Position numbers and translations under genes: made by a program
In this document: positions 34,091-44,541 of the stretch, piece by piece
Position numbering within the stretch: the first letter of the stretch is position 1
How the letters are laid out: every line of letters starts with the position of its first letter
Source of the DNA: Acidovorax sp. 1608163
GTDB lineage: Bacteria; Pseudomonadota; Gammaproteobacteria; Burkholderiales; Burkholderiaceae_C
Length of the DNA: 64,000 nt
Direction: 5' to 3'
NCBI RefSeq assembly: GCF_003669015.1
Contig: NZ_CP033069.1
Location: forward strand, 4,660,501 to 4,724,500
The notes under the pieces: model-generated
Database searches by the model: none
What the model was told of the DNA's origin: nothing
Seen by the model: the letters and a program-made list of their open reading frames with translations, nothing else

Positions 34091-36434
34091 TGCCAAGCCA
34101 GTACGCATATCCCAGTAATCTAGACTACGGCCCGGCTTGAATGAGCCCAGTTCCTCGTTCCGGCCAGTGCGCATATCCCAGTGATCTAGACTGGGTGCAG
34201 TCAATGATGCCCGCCTGCTCTGGTTCCGGCCAGTGCGCATATCCCAGTGATCTAGACTGATGGGGTCAGCGCTAAGTCCTGAGGTCTTGTTCCGGCCAGT
34301 GCGCATATCCCAGTGATCTAGACTCTCGGGGTGACCACTTCGCCATGCTCTTGGTTCCGGCCAGTGCGCATATCCCAGTGATCTAGACTCTTTTTTCGTC
34401 AGCGCCTCTCGGTCGTACAGTTCCGGCCAGTGCGCATATCCCAGTGATCTAGACTAGTCCTGCTCGGTGCTGTTGGCGTACACGCGTTCCGGCCAGTGCG
34501 CATATCCCAGTGATCTAGACTGTGCATTCGATGCCGCAGACATCGGCCTTGGTTCCGGCCAGTGCGCATATCCCAGTGATCTAGACTGTTTTCACCCAGC
34601 AATAAAACAAGCGGTTGGTTCCGGCCAGTGCGCATATCCCAGTGATCTAGACTCTCCGTCGAGTCGCACGCAAAGTGGATTGGGTTCCGGCCAGTGCGCA
34701 TATCCCAGTGATCTAGACTTGAAATACGACAACCCAGCTGGACGTTTGCGTTCCGGCCAGTGCGCATATCCCAGTGATCTAGACTGACGCAAGTGAAGAG
34801 TGCGTTAACTCCTGAGTTCCGGCCAGTGCGCATATCCCAGTGATCTAGACTCCTAGGTAGGGGCTTAAGTGGCGATGCCAAGTTCCGGCCAGTGCGCATA
34901 TCCCAGTGATCTAGACTGTTATGCAAAGTGAGCTTAACAAGCTCCCGGTTCCGGCCAGTGCGCATATCCCAGTGATCTAGACTCAAAACGCGCCCCGTGG
35001 AAGGAATCGACCAGTTCCGGCCAGTGCGCATATCCCAGTGATCTAGACTGCCGTCTGCCACAGCAAACACCGCCCTGCGTTCCGGCCAGTGCGCATATCC
35101 CAGTGATCTAGACTGTGGTGGGCATGCTCTCAAGCATGGGCGTTGTTCCGGCCAGTGCGCATATCCCAGTGATCTAGACTTCGACTTGGCACCTTGACCC
35201 GAGTGCAAGAGTTCCGGCCAGTGCGCATATCCCAGTGATCTAGACTCGTGGCGCAGGTACAGAGCAACTGCGGCCAGTTCCGGCCAGTGCGCATATCCCA
35301 GTGATCTAGACTCGATGGTGCGGAACAGTGTGCGCCGCATCAGTTCCGGCCAGTGCGCATATCCCAGTGATCTAGACTCCACTCGGGAGGCTTGCCAGTT
35401 CCACGTAGGTTCCGGCCAGTGCGCATATCCCAGTGATCTAGACTCGAATGTCGTACACCTGATATGGGTGCAGGGTTCCGGCCAGTGCGCATATCCCAGT
35501 GATCTAGACTAGAGCGGGCGTAAAAAAGCCCGCAAGGAGCGTTCCGGCCAGTGCGCATATCCCAGTGATCTAGACTGCTTACCGCGTTCGGTGTGCCGCT
35601 GGGTCTGTTCCGGCCAGTGCGCATATCCCAGTGATCTAGACTTCGCACCAAGCGCGTGAACCTGTCGTTGAAGTTCCGGCCAGTGCGCATATCCCAGTGA
35701 TCTAGACTTACGGCGATGCGCGGGTGTCCGGCGATGCGGTTCCGGCCAGTGCGCATATCCCAGTGATCTAGACTGGAGGAAGAACGCCAGCGGCAAGAGC
35801 AGTGGTTCCGGCCAGTGCGCATATCCCAGTGATCTAGACTACCGGCGGCCATCGCTTGAGATGCAATCCGGTTCCGGCCAGTGCGCATATCCCAGTGATC
35901 TAGACTTTTGACCAGCGCTGATTACATCTCGCTCCAGTTCCGGCCAGTGCGCATATCCCAGTGATCTAGACTTGGTGGCGATGCCTGCCAAGAGGTAAGT
36001 CAGTTCCGGCCAGTGCGCATATCCCAGTGATCTAGACTGCAACCGGGCTACGGGTTCCCCAAGTTTTGGTTCCGGCCAGTGCGCATATCCCAGTGATCTA
36101 GACTCCCCACGGAGGCCCCCGGTGTTATTATCGGGTTCCGGCCAGTGCGCATATCCCAGTGATCTAGACTTTTGGGCCTCACTGGCACAAAGACGGGCGT
36201 GTTCCGGCCAGTGCGCATATCCCAGTGATCTAGACTGTCCAGGCTGGCGATAGGATCACGCCTTATGTTCCGGCCAGTGCGCATATCCCAGTGATCTAGA
36301 CTCCACTCGGGAGGCTTGCCAGTTCCTCGCAGGTTCCGGCCAGTGCGCATATCCCAGTGATCTAGACTCGACAGCAAGCGCCGCAGCTACGGGGTGAAGT
36401 TCCGGCCAGTGCGCATATCCCAGTGATCTAGACT
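34091..36434 (+). CRISPR. Type II-C CRISPR array: 36 repeats (first one degenerate), 35 spacers
   Basis: Repeat length 36, beginning GTTCCGGCCAGTGCGCATAT and ending CCCAGTGATCTAGACT. Exact copies start at 34157 and then every 66 bases (65 twice) to the last at 36399-36434; 35 exact copies counted. A degenerate copy at 34091-34126 (first six bases different, two further changes) marks the old end. Spacers are 30 bases except two of 29 (34325-34353, 35050-35078). The strand is set by the tracrRNA anti-repeat, so guides are read on plus, towards cas2. Spacers 35379-35408 and 36303-36332 differ at only two bases. The open frames through it are artefacts of the repeat. Confidence 0.97.
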
Positions 36435-36504
36435 CTGATCGCGATAACCTCTTGATAACAAAAGAAGTTTTCGCTTTCAGAGAACTAGAAAACAGCGCCA
36501 TTTG
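36435..36504. other. Candidate leader (integration end) of the CRISPR array
   Basis: 70 bases between the last exact repeat and the cas2 stop, clearly richer in A/T than the surroundings (TTGATAACAAAAGAAG, TTTTCGCTTTCAGAG). The degenerate repeat at the far end means new spacers enter here. It lies downstream of the crRNA transcripts rather than upstream. Confidence 0.6.
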
Positions 36505-36831
36505 CTAGAAGAGGTCGAATTGGTCCGGTGCTTTTTGCGCCGGTTGTTTGCTGCGTCCGTGGTAAGTGATGGCGCGTTCGTACTGCTTGTCGGTGAATTG
36601 GAAGATATTCACTTTGCCGCCCTGTGGCAAGGCGCGCTCAACGGCTCTGCACAAAGTGTCTACCTGCGCCTGGCTGGTGCAAAAGCGCATGTACACGCTG
36701 AACTGGCTCATTTCAAAGCCCAAGTCCAAGAGGCCATTGCGAAACTGCGTGGCGGCCTTGCGTTCGGCTTTCTCAATCACAGGCAAATCGAACATGACCA
36801 CCATCCACATAAGTCGGTATCCAGACAACAT
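36505..36831 (-). CDS. cas2: CRISPR-associated endoribonuclease-like Cas2 (type II)
   Basis: 108 residues. WMVVMFDLPVIEKAERKAA with the ferredoxin-like beta1 and conserved Asp, FRNGLLDLGFEMSQFSVYMR, and a C-terminal KVNIFQFTDKQYERAITYHG typical of type II Cas2. It forms the scaffold of the Cas1-Cas2 integrase. Thirty bases separate it from cas1, same strand; the array follows 70 bases after its stop. Confidence 0.95.
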   Translation of the reverse strand: MLSGYRLMWMVVMFDLPVIEKAERKAATQFRNGLLDLGFEMSQFSVYMRFCTSQAQVDTLCRAVERALPQGGKVNIFQFTDKQYERAITYHGRSKQPAQKAPDQFDLF

Positions 36832-36861
36832 GGTGTAGCAAGGGGCTGGCGTTGACGGGGT

Positions 36862-37791
36862 TCAGTCCGCCTCAAAACTGCCAGCCAGCGACAAGGGCAA
36901 GCCAGGCAAAGGCAAATCCAGTCTGGTGCGTTCACCCAGGTACACCTGCGCCAGTGAAGTGGCAAGGCGCTGCATGCACACCATCACGGGCGTGACACCT
37001 ACAGCCGTGGGCATGTCGTCGTACAGCACGCGCACCAAAGCGCGCTTGGTGTCCGGGGTGACATGCGACTCGGCAGCCTGATGCAGCTGCCATACCTTCA
37101 AGTCCACCATCGGGCGAAACGGCTCCATCAGGTCATCCACCAGGCGCATGGCGTTGGCGTCGTTGCTGTGGTGCAGGCCGATGCTGGGATGCAAGCCCGC
37201 AGCCACCACGGCACGTGCTGTAGCAGAGCGCAGGATGGTGTAGCCGTAGTTGAGCAGTGCGTTGACGCCATCGCCATCCTGATCGCGTCGAAACTCTGGG
37301 CCAAACAGCAAGCCCCAGTAGCGGCGGGCACCTTGGCCTTCGATGTTCTCGGGGTCGCCGCTTTTGACTTTGCCCACCAGCGCCTGCAAAGGTGCCGTGG
37401 GTGCGCCTGCAGCCTCCAGCGCTGCGGCCTGCTGCTCCAGCTTGCATTTGACAACTGCAGCCCACAGGCGCTTGTGTAATGGCAGCGCAGCCGCCCACTG
37501 GGCCTCGATGCGCTTGGCCTGCACATGGTGGCCATCCAGCGTCAGCAGCATGCCGATGGCGTTGTGGTTGGCACCGCACAGCACAAAGGGCGCACCCCGC
37601 TCTGCCAGTGCGACCAGCAGGTTGTTGGTGTAGGTGAGGCCGTGGGCGTTGGCAATGACGGCAGCAATGTCATCCAGCGGCACCTGTCCCAGTTCTTTGC
37701 GCTCGCCTTCGGTGTCTTTCACCACCATGAAGCCGCGGTGCACAAACAGGTGCCTCCTATCGTCTGCGATTTCGACGATGCGACCTACCAT
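36862..37791 (-). CDS. cas1: CRISPR-associated integrase Cas1 (type II)
   Basis: 309 residues: RRHLFVHRGFMVVKDTEGER at the N-terminus of the type II Cas1 form, the catalytic Glu around residue 151 (ENIEGQGARRYWG), His at about 207 (LHPSIGLHHSN) and acidic residues around 219-223 (RLVDDLMEPF). It inserts new spacers with Cas2. ATG 37791 starts five bases after the cas9 stop, so cas9 and cas1 are one operon. Length and motifs are intact. Confidence 0.96.
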   Translation of the reverse strand: MVGRIVEIADDRRHLFVHRGFMVVKDTEGERKELGQVPLDDIAAVIANAHGLTYTNNLLVALAERGAPFVLCGANHNAIGMLLTLDGHHVQAKRIEAQWAAALPLHKRLWAAVVKCKLEQQAAALEAAGAPTAPLQALVGKVKSGDPENIEGQGARRYWGLLFGPEFRRDQDGDGVNALLNYGYTILRSATARAVVAAGLHPSIGLHHSNDANAMRLVDDLMEPFRPMVDLKVWQLHQAAESHVTPDTKRALVRVLYDDMPTAVGVTPVMVCMQRLATSLAQVYLGERTRLDLPLPGLPLSLAGSFEAD

Positions 37792-37796
37792 GGTGG

Positions 37797-40700
37797 TCAG
37801 CCCTGAAAGCCCAGGTCGCGCAGCTCACCCGCGGGAGAGATGGTGACTTGCCTTGCCTTGGCCTTTTGCATGGAGCCTGCGTACTTGGATGTGTAGGCGA
37901 AGGCGTCTTGCTTGTCACTGTTTCGCGCATCTACGTTGGCCTCATGCACAGGGGCCATGAAAATCTGCCCAGTGTTGCCGTAGATTTTGACGATACGCAT
38001 CGTCTGTTCTCGCACGTCCACCTCCAACCGCACACTGTCGCCAATCACCAGCCTCATGACCAATGGTTGCCCGTTCTGTCCCTGCGTGGGGTTGCGCAGT
38101 TGCGCCCAACCTGCGGCCTGCACGATGCCATAGGCCTTGAAGGTGGAAATCACCGCCCCCTCCCACTTGCCCTGCTCGTTGCGGGTGATTTCAATGCAGT
38201 AGTTGCTGCCTCCCACATAGCCCTTGTAAGGCAATGGTTGCCCTTGGGCGTCCACGCCATGGCGCGTGGGCTGTGCAGGCTCTGCAATGCGGATGAGGTT
38301 GGTGACCTCGCGCCCAGCGCTGCCATCGGCTTTGCGGCGTTGCTTGATGGTGCCGTCTTTGTGGATGCCGTACGAGGTTTCCTCCATCATTGCGCCCTCA
38401 AAACCATGGTCGGGCTTGTGGCTCACCCAGATGTGCCGCACGGCGCGCTCCACATGGTCGCGGTAGGTGTCCCATGGCAGGGGCATGCTCTCTACCAAAC
38501 GGATCAAACCGCCTTCGCGGGCCTGGGCGTTGGCTTGGGCAAAGCGCTGCAGCAGGCCCTGGTCTGTCACGCCGATCACGCACGCATCGACGGCGTGGTG
38601 GCGGTGGTCGTTGCGGTTTTTTTCACCACCCAGCCCCAACACATCGTTCAGGCCAAACTTGGCGCGCAGCATCGCCGTCATCTGCCCTGGAATCACCCGC
38701 ACGCCCTGTGGGCACACCAGCCGCAAGTAGCTGGCGGCCACGCGTGACAGGTATCGCGTGTCGTTCAGCGCACGGGCCAGAAAATCCTTGTCCTCGCCCA
38801 GCCAGCGCTCGTATCCATCGGGTGCAAAGCGGTAGCGCTTGCGCAAGGGCATGCGCTCGGCACGCTGCAAGATGCCTTCATAGCTCCAGCCCTGTGCTTC
38901 AAAGTCGGCGCGCGCTGCCCAAGGGGTGCGGTTGCGCTTGATGCGGTTGGCCTGGCGCATGGCCACGGTGCGGTTGTTCAGGCTGTCGTCCAGCGTCTGC
39001 GAGAACGGCAGGATGTGCTCAATTTCCACCTGCTCGCTCAGCAGCATGGCGGCGCTGATTTGCACGCCGCTGTAGGGGCAGCGGCGGTCGGCAACATCAA
39101 AGCTCAGTTCTTCCCACAAGATCCATTTCTGGATGTCGCTGGCGCGCACGCGCTCGGGACTGAGACCCAAGGTCTCGGCAATACGTTCGCGGATGCGGGC
39201 ATTGCGGCGCTGGTTGTCGGCCTGCTTTTTTTGCGCCTCCTGCTTTTGCTCGCGGCTTTGCTTCAAGTCCCGCGCCAGCTCTACCACGATCTCGGCAGGG
39301 CGGCCATAGCGGCGGATCAAGGCATTCACCACCACCCGCACCTGGTTCAGGCCGATGTGCACCGTGGGGTTGGCAATCTTGCCGTAGCGCTCTTCGTCAT
39401 TGCGCGGGTTGTCTTTGGCAAAGGCCACATGGCGCTGCAGTGCGCGGCCATAGTAGGGCAGCTCTTTGAAGGCATACACGGGCTTGATTTCGCCAGTGGA
39501 TGCGATGGTGCGCTCGCCCACCTGCTCTACCTCATCGCTGTCGTGGTCAAAGTCAAAACCCAGGTCGCTGTGGTGCGCAAACCCGGCAGCCTGCACCGCC
39601 TTGTCGTAGGTGATCACGCCCCGCAGCAACTCCGGCACGATGCGCGCCAGGGCCTTGCGGCTCAGGCTGCCGTAGCCTTCTGGCAGGGCGACGTTGGCAA
39701 TGGCCTCGGCACGGGCTTCATCCACCCCCGTGTGCTGCTGCAGCCAGGCCATCAGAGTGCCTTCGCCTTCTTCATTCACGATCTGCCAGACGATGTCGTC
39801 CTGCAGCTCTGGCACAAAGCCTGCCCATGCGGGACCAAACAGCTCTTTGCGCGCCAACACTGTGCTGGTGGCGTTGCCTTTGAGTTCAGTGCGCTTGGCA
39901 TCTTGCAGATTGAACTGCACCGAACCCGACAGCTTCAGCAGCTTGCGAATCTGGTCAAAGCTGAGCTTGTTTTTGGTTTCCAGCGCGGCCACCACCGCGT
40001 CGCGCTGGGCCAGCGTCAGCGGCACCTCGCGCAGCGTGTCGTCCAGCAGGCGCAGGTGGTTCACCTCCTGCAAGATGCGAAAGCGCTGGGTGCTGGGCAA
40101 GGCCAGCGGTGTGCGCTCCTCATCAGGCAGCAAGGTGCAGCGGCCAGGGCGCACGGGGCGCAGCGGGCGCTGGTGCAGCAAGGTATCGCGCAAATCGGCA
40201 CGCGCTGCCTCGGTGAACAGCGCTGGCTGCAGTGCAGCCTGGGCAGCCCACAGCGCATCAAACTCCTGCGCAATCATGGCGCGGTCTACGTACAGGTCGT
40301 AGCTTTTGTCGATGCGCTTTTTGCCCTCATCGTTGGTGTAGGGCGTTTCACGGTAGCGCGCCCGCACGCCCTGCTTAGCCACCCCTTCGGGCCGCTGCTG
40401 CATGCGCACTTGCCAAAACCATTCGCCTAGCGTGCGGCAACCGCTGGCCGCCATGTGCTGGCGCAACTGGTGGATGGCTTGCTTGAGCGCGCCGCTGTCG
40501 TTGTCCTTGCGGTCGGTCTTGCGGTTGCTTTGAAAGCCCCGGCGCTGGTTGATGTGGAACAGTGCACGGGCAAACTCGCCGGGGGTCAGCGCTTCGCGCA
40601 GGCCCTTGGCCCGAAGCTGATAGGGGTTGAGCCGCTCCAACTCCTTGCGCGCAGCCTCATCCGCCGGAAAAAACCCATGGCGTACCAGCTGGCCCAGCAT

Positions 40701-40931
40701 GCGGGATTTGCGCTTGAGCAACCGGTCACGGCGGCGGCGCATGGCGCGGGCAGCGCGGCGAGTGACGGCGAGGGACGACCCATCCTTTGGATTGCGGCCA
40801 TCGCTGAAAATACGCACGCCTGAGCGGATGATGGCGGTTGGCGCTGCCGCAGCATTCAGTCTGAACAGAGCCCAGCCCACAGAAGTGGACCCCAAATCTA
40901 GAGCCAAACGATACGCACCCGTCAAAGCCAT
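37797..40931 (-). CDS. cas9: Type II-C Cas9 endonuclease
   Basis: 1044 residues, the compact II-C size. RuvC-I LALDLGSTSVGW with Asp12; Arg-rich bridge helix (TRRAARAMRRRRDRLLKRKS); RuvC-II PAEIVVELARDL with Glu551; HNH QVEIEHILPFSQTLDDSLNN with His639; RuvC-III HRHHAVDACVIG with His778/His779 and Asp782. All catalytic residues are present. ATG 40931 is preferred because GGGAG lies six bases upstream; a TTG at 40949 would add six residues. No csn2 or cas4 follows, which defines II-C. The best characterised relative from this genus is Acidovorax ebreus AceCas9 (PAM NNNCC); the PAM here cannot be read from the sequence. Confidence 0.97.
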   Translation of the reverse strand: MALTGAYRLALDLGSTSVGWALFRLNAAAAPTAIIRSGVRIFSDGRNPKDGSSLAVTRRAARAMRRRRDRLLKRKSRMLGQLVRHGFFPADEAARKELERLNPYQLRAKGLREALTPGEFARALFHINQRRGFQSNRKTDRKDNDSGALKQAIHQLRQHMAASGCRTLGEWFWQVRMQQRPEGVAKQGVRARYRETPYTNDEGKKRIDKSYDLYVDRAMIAQEFDALWAAQAALQPALFTEAARADLRDTLLHQRPLRPVRPGRCTLLPDEERTPLALPSTQRFRILQEVNHLRLLDDTLREVPLTLAQRDAVVAALETKNKLSFDQIRKLLKLSGSVQFNLQDAKRTELKGNATSTVLARKELFGPAWAGFVPELQDDIVWQIVNEEGEGTLMAWLQQHTGVDEARAEAIANVALPEGYGSLSRKALARIVPELLRGVITYDKAVQAAGFAHHSDLGFDFDHDSDEVEQVGERTIASTGEIKPVYAFKELPYYGRALQRHVAFAKDNPRNDEERYGKIANPTVHIGLNQVRVVVNALIRRYGRPAEIVVELARDLKQSREQKQEAQKKQADNQRRNARIRERIAETLGLSPERVRASDIQKWILWEELSFDVADRRCPYSGVQISAAMLLSEQVEIEHILPFSQTLDDSLNNRTVAMRQANRIKRNRTPWAARADFEAQGWSYEGILQRAERMPLRKRYRFAPDGYERWLGEDKDFLARALNDTRYLSRVAASYLRLVCPQGVRVIPGQMTAMLRAKFGLNDVLGLGGEKNRNDHRHHAVDACVIGVTDQGLLQRFAQANAQAREGGLIRLVESMPLPWDTYRDHVERAVRHIWVSHKPDHGFEGAMMEETSYGIHKDGTIKQRRKADGSAGREVTNLIRIAEPAQPTRHGVDAQGQPLPYKGYVGGSNYCIEITRNEQGKWEGAVISTFKAYGIVQAAGWAQLRNPTQGQNGQPLVMRLVIGDSVRLEVDVREQTMRIVKIYGNTGQIFMAPVHEANVDARNSDKQDAFAYTSKYAGSMQKAKARQVTISPAGELRDLGFQG

Positions 40932-40957
40932 CGGACACTCCCATTTCAATGATTAGT

Positions 40958-40986
40958 TTGTCGGTTGTAACAGATTCGCTTACAAT
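40958..40986 (+). promoter_or_regulatory. Promoter of the tracrRNA gene, with an internal dyad
   Basis: TTGTCG, a 17-base spacer, then TACAAT: good sigma70 -35 and -10 spacing, on the strand of the tracrRNA. TTGTAA-N9-TTACAA (40965-40985) overlaps the spacer and the -10 and lies in the divergent gap to cas9, so a repressor or activator acting on both is conceivable. Confidence 0.7.
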
Positions 40987-40992
40987 TGAAAC

Positions 40993-41082
40993 CTACCAAA
41001 TATCACTGGGATATGCGCTCTGGACGCTAACAAGCTGAAAGATGCACCAAATGGAAAGCCCCGCATGCGGGGCTTTCGTCTT
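40993..41082 (+). ncRNA. tracrRNA
   Basis: About 90 bases. The anti-repeat TATCACTGGGATATGCGC (41001-41018), then TCTGG, is complementary to the repeat segment CCAGTGCGCATATCCCAGTGAT with one mismatch in the core. It is followed by ACGCTAACAAGC, able to pair loosely with the repeat start, and the terminal hairpin at 41055. The start is placed about 7 bases after the -10. It lies divergent from cas9, upstream of it. Anti-repeat strand fixes the direction of the crRNAs. Confidence 0.88.
41055..41076 (+). terminator. tracrRNA terminator hairpin
   Basis: A fully self-complementary 22-base palindrome (AAAGCCCCGC-AT-GCGGGGCTTT) followed by CGTCTTTCTG. It doubles as the 3' hairpin of the tracrRNA. 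Confidence 0.85.
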
Positions 41083-41099
41083 TCTGATCGAATTTGGCT

Positions 41100-41144
41100 C
41101 TAGCGCTTATCCATCAAGCGCCAGCAGCTATCTAATTCATAGCG
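41100..41144. repeat. Family A repeat, copy 5
   Basis: CTAGCGCTT-ATCCATC-AAGCGC then GCTATCTAATTCATAGC. It ends directly before the metH stop on the opposite strand and lies between the convergent tracrRNA and metH, a shared terminator position. Confidence 0.75.
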
Positions 41145-43883
<2,739 letters not shown>

Positions 43884-43886
43884 AGG

Positions 43887-43923
43887 GCTCACCTGTGCAG
43901 GAACACGGACAAAACAGGTGAGC
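43887..43923 (-). promoter_or_regulatory. Hairpin that can mask the metH ribosome binding site
   Basis: On the minus strand GCTCACCTG (43923-43915) and CAGGTGAGC (43895-43887) are perfect 9-bp complements around a 19-base loop. The second arm contains the AGGTGA ribosome binding site. The first arm overlaps the 3' strand of the SAH aptamer, so aptamer folding and masking exclude each other. Confidence 0.75.
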
Positions 43924-44033
43924 GTCGTTACGGGGGGACGGTGCCATAGTGCACAGGGCCCAAGCCTGACGGCAACCGGCCACCTGTGGGTGGGGCCTGG
44001 CCTGCCGCTGCAACGCTCCTTGGGCTGACAGGC
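43919..44033 (-). promoter_or_regulatory. SAH riboswitch (S-adenosylhomocysteine aptamer) upstream of metH
   Basis: On the minus strand the conserved blocks of the SAH riboswitch appear in order: CAAGGAGCGTTGCAGCGG, then GTCAGGCTTGGG, then TAACGACGCTCACC. GAGCGT pairs with ACGCTC to close the aptamer. This family typically controls ahcY and metH in beta- and gammaproteobacteria and turns expression on when SAH rises. The rest of 44034-44163 shows no gene. Confidence 0.85.
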
Positions 44034-44163
44034 AATTTTAAGGGGAAGTGCGCGCAGGCCAACGCCTAAGCCCGCGCGTGCGACTCTGCCACCTGAAGGC
44101 GTTGCCCTGTCAAGCGCCCTTGCTGCGTGAAATATCGCTGTGAAACACAGGGACGCATTCCTA

Positions 44164-44508
44164 TCAATGGGAAATCATCCAGGGCCGCTTGCTTGGGAAC
44201 GCTTTGGCGCCACTAGGCGCTGTCACCGTGGCCTTGCGCGTGGACGGTGAAGAGCAGCAGCCACACCCTGCGGGGTGCTTGAGGCGGGCGTAGTCACCTG
44301 AGCGCTGCGGCTCATGCCGCGCACGCTCGTTGGTGGCCATGGCGCTGCGGGTGGTGGCGCTCATCAGCGCCAAGCGCGGCGCCGTGGCAAACACGCGGGG
44401 CGATGCGGCCCCGCAGTCAGGGCAGGCGGCGGGCTCGTTGCGGTCGGCCAGCGTGCGAAAGGCATCGAAGCCGCCGCACTCGGCACAGGCGTAGTCGTAG
44501 GTGGGCAT
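44164..44508 (-). CDS. fmdB: FmdB-family zinc-ribbon protein
   Basis: 114 residues. The N-terminal zinc ribbon [20 protein letters not shown] with [15 protein letters not shown] carries the two CxxC pairs. A later CGCC patch ([12 protein letters not shown]) may bind a second metal. Proteins of this type accompany amidases and are annotated as putative regulators. AGGAG precedes its ATG; it follows fmdA by 33 bases as the last gene of the operon. Confidence 0.88.
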   Translation of the reverse strand: MPTYDYACAECGGFDAFRTLADRNEPAACPDCGAASPRVFATAPRLALMSATTRSAMATNERARHEPQRSGDYARLKHPAGCGCCSSPSTRKATVTAPSGAKAFPSKRPWMISH

Positions 44509-44541
44509 GGCGGCTCCTTGGACAGCAAACGCGTTCTGCGA

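Noticed and set aside
34091..36501. Long open frames across the array repeating DHWDMRTGRN or YAHWPE
   Set aside because: They arise because the 36-base repeat and 30-base spacers make a 66-base period divisible by three without stops. They are not proteins.
40932..41100. tracrRNA on the minus strand, transcribed with cas9
   Set aside because: The promoter with 17-base spacing and the terminator hairpin are both on the plus strand; the minus strand has no matching pair.
43893..44033. Cobalamin riboswitch before metH
   Set aside because: No B12-box sequence was found, while the SAH aptamer blocks are present in the right order.
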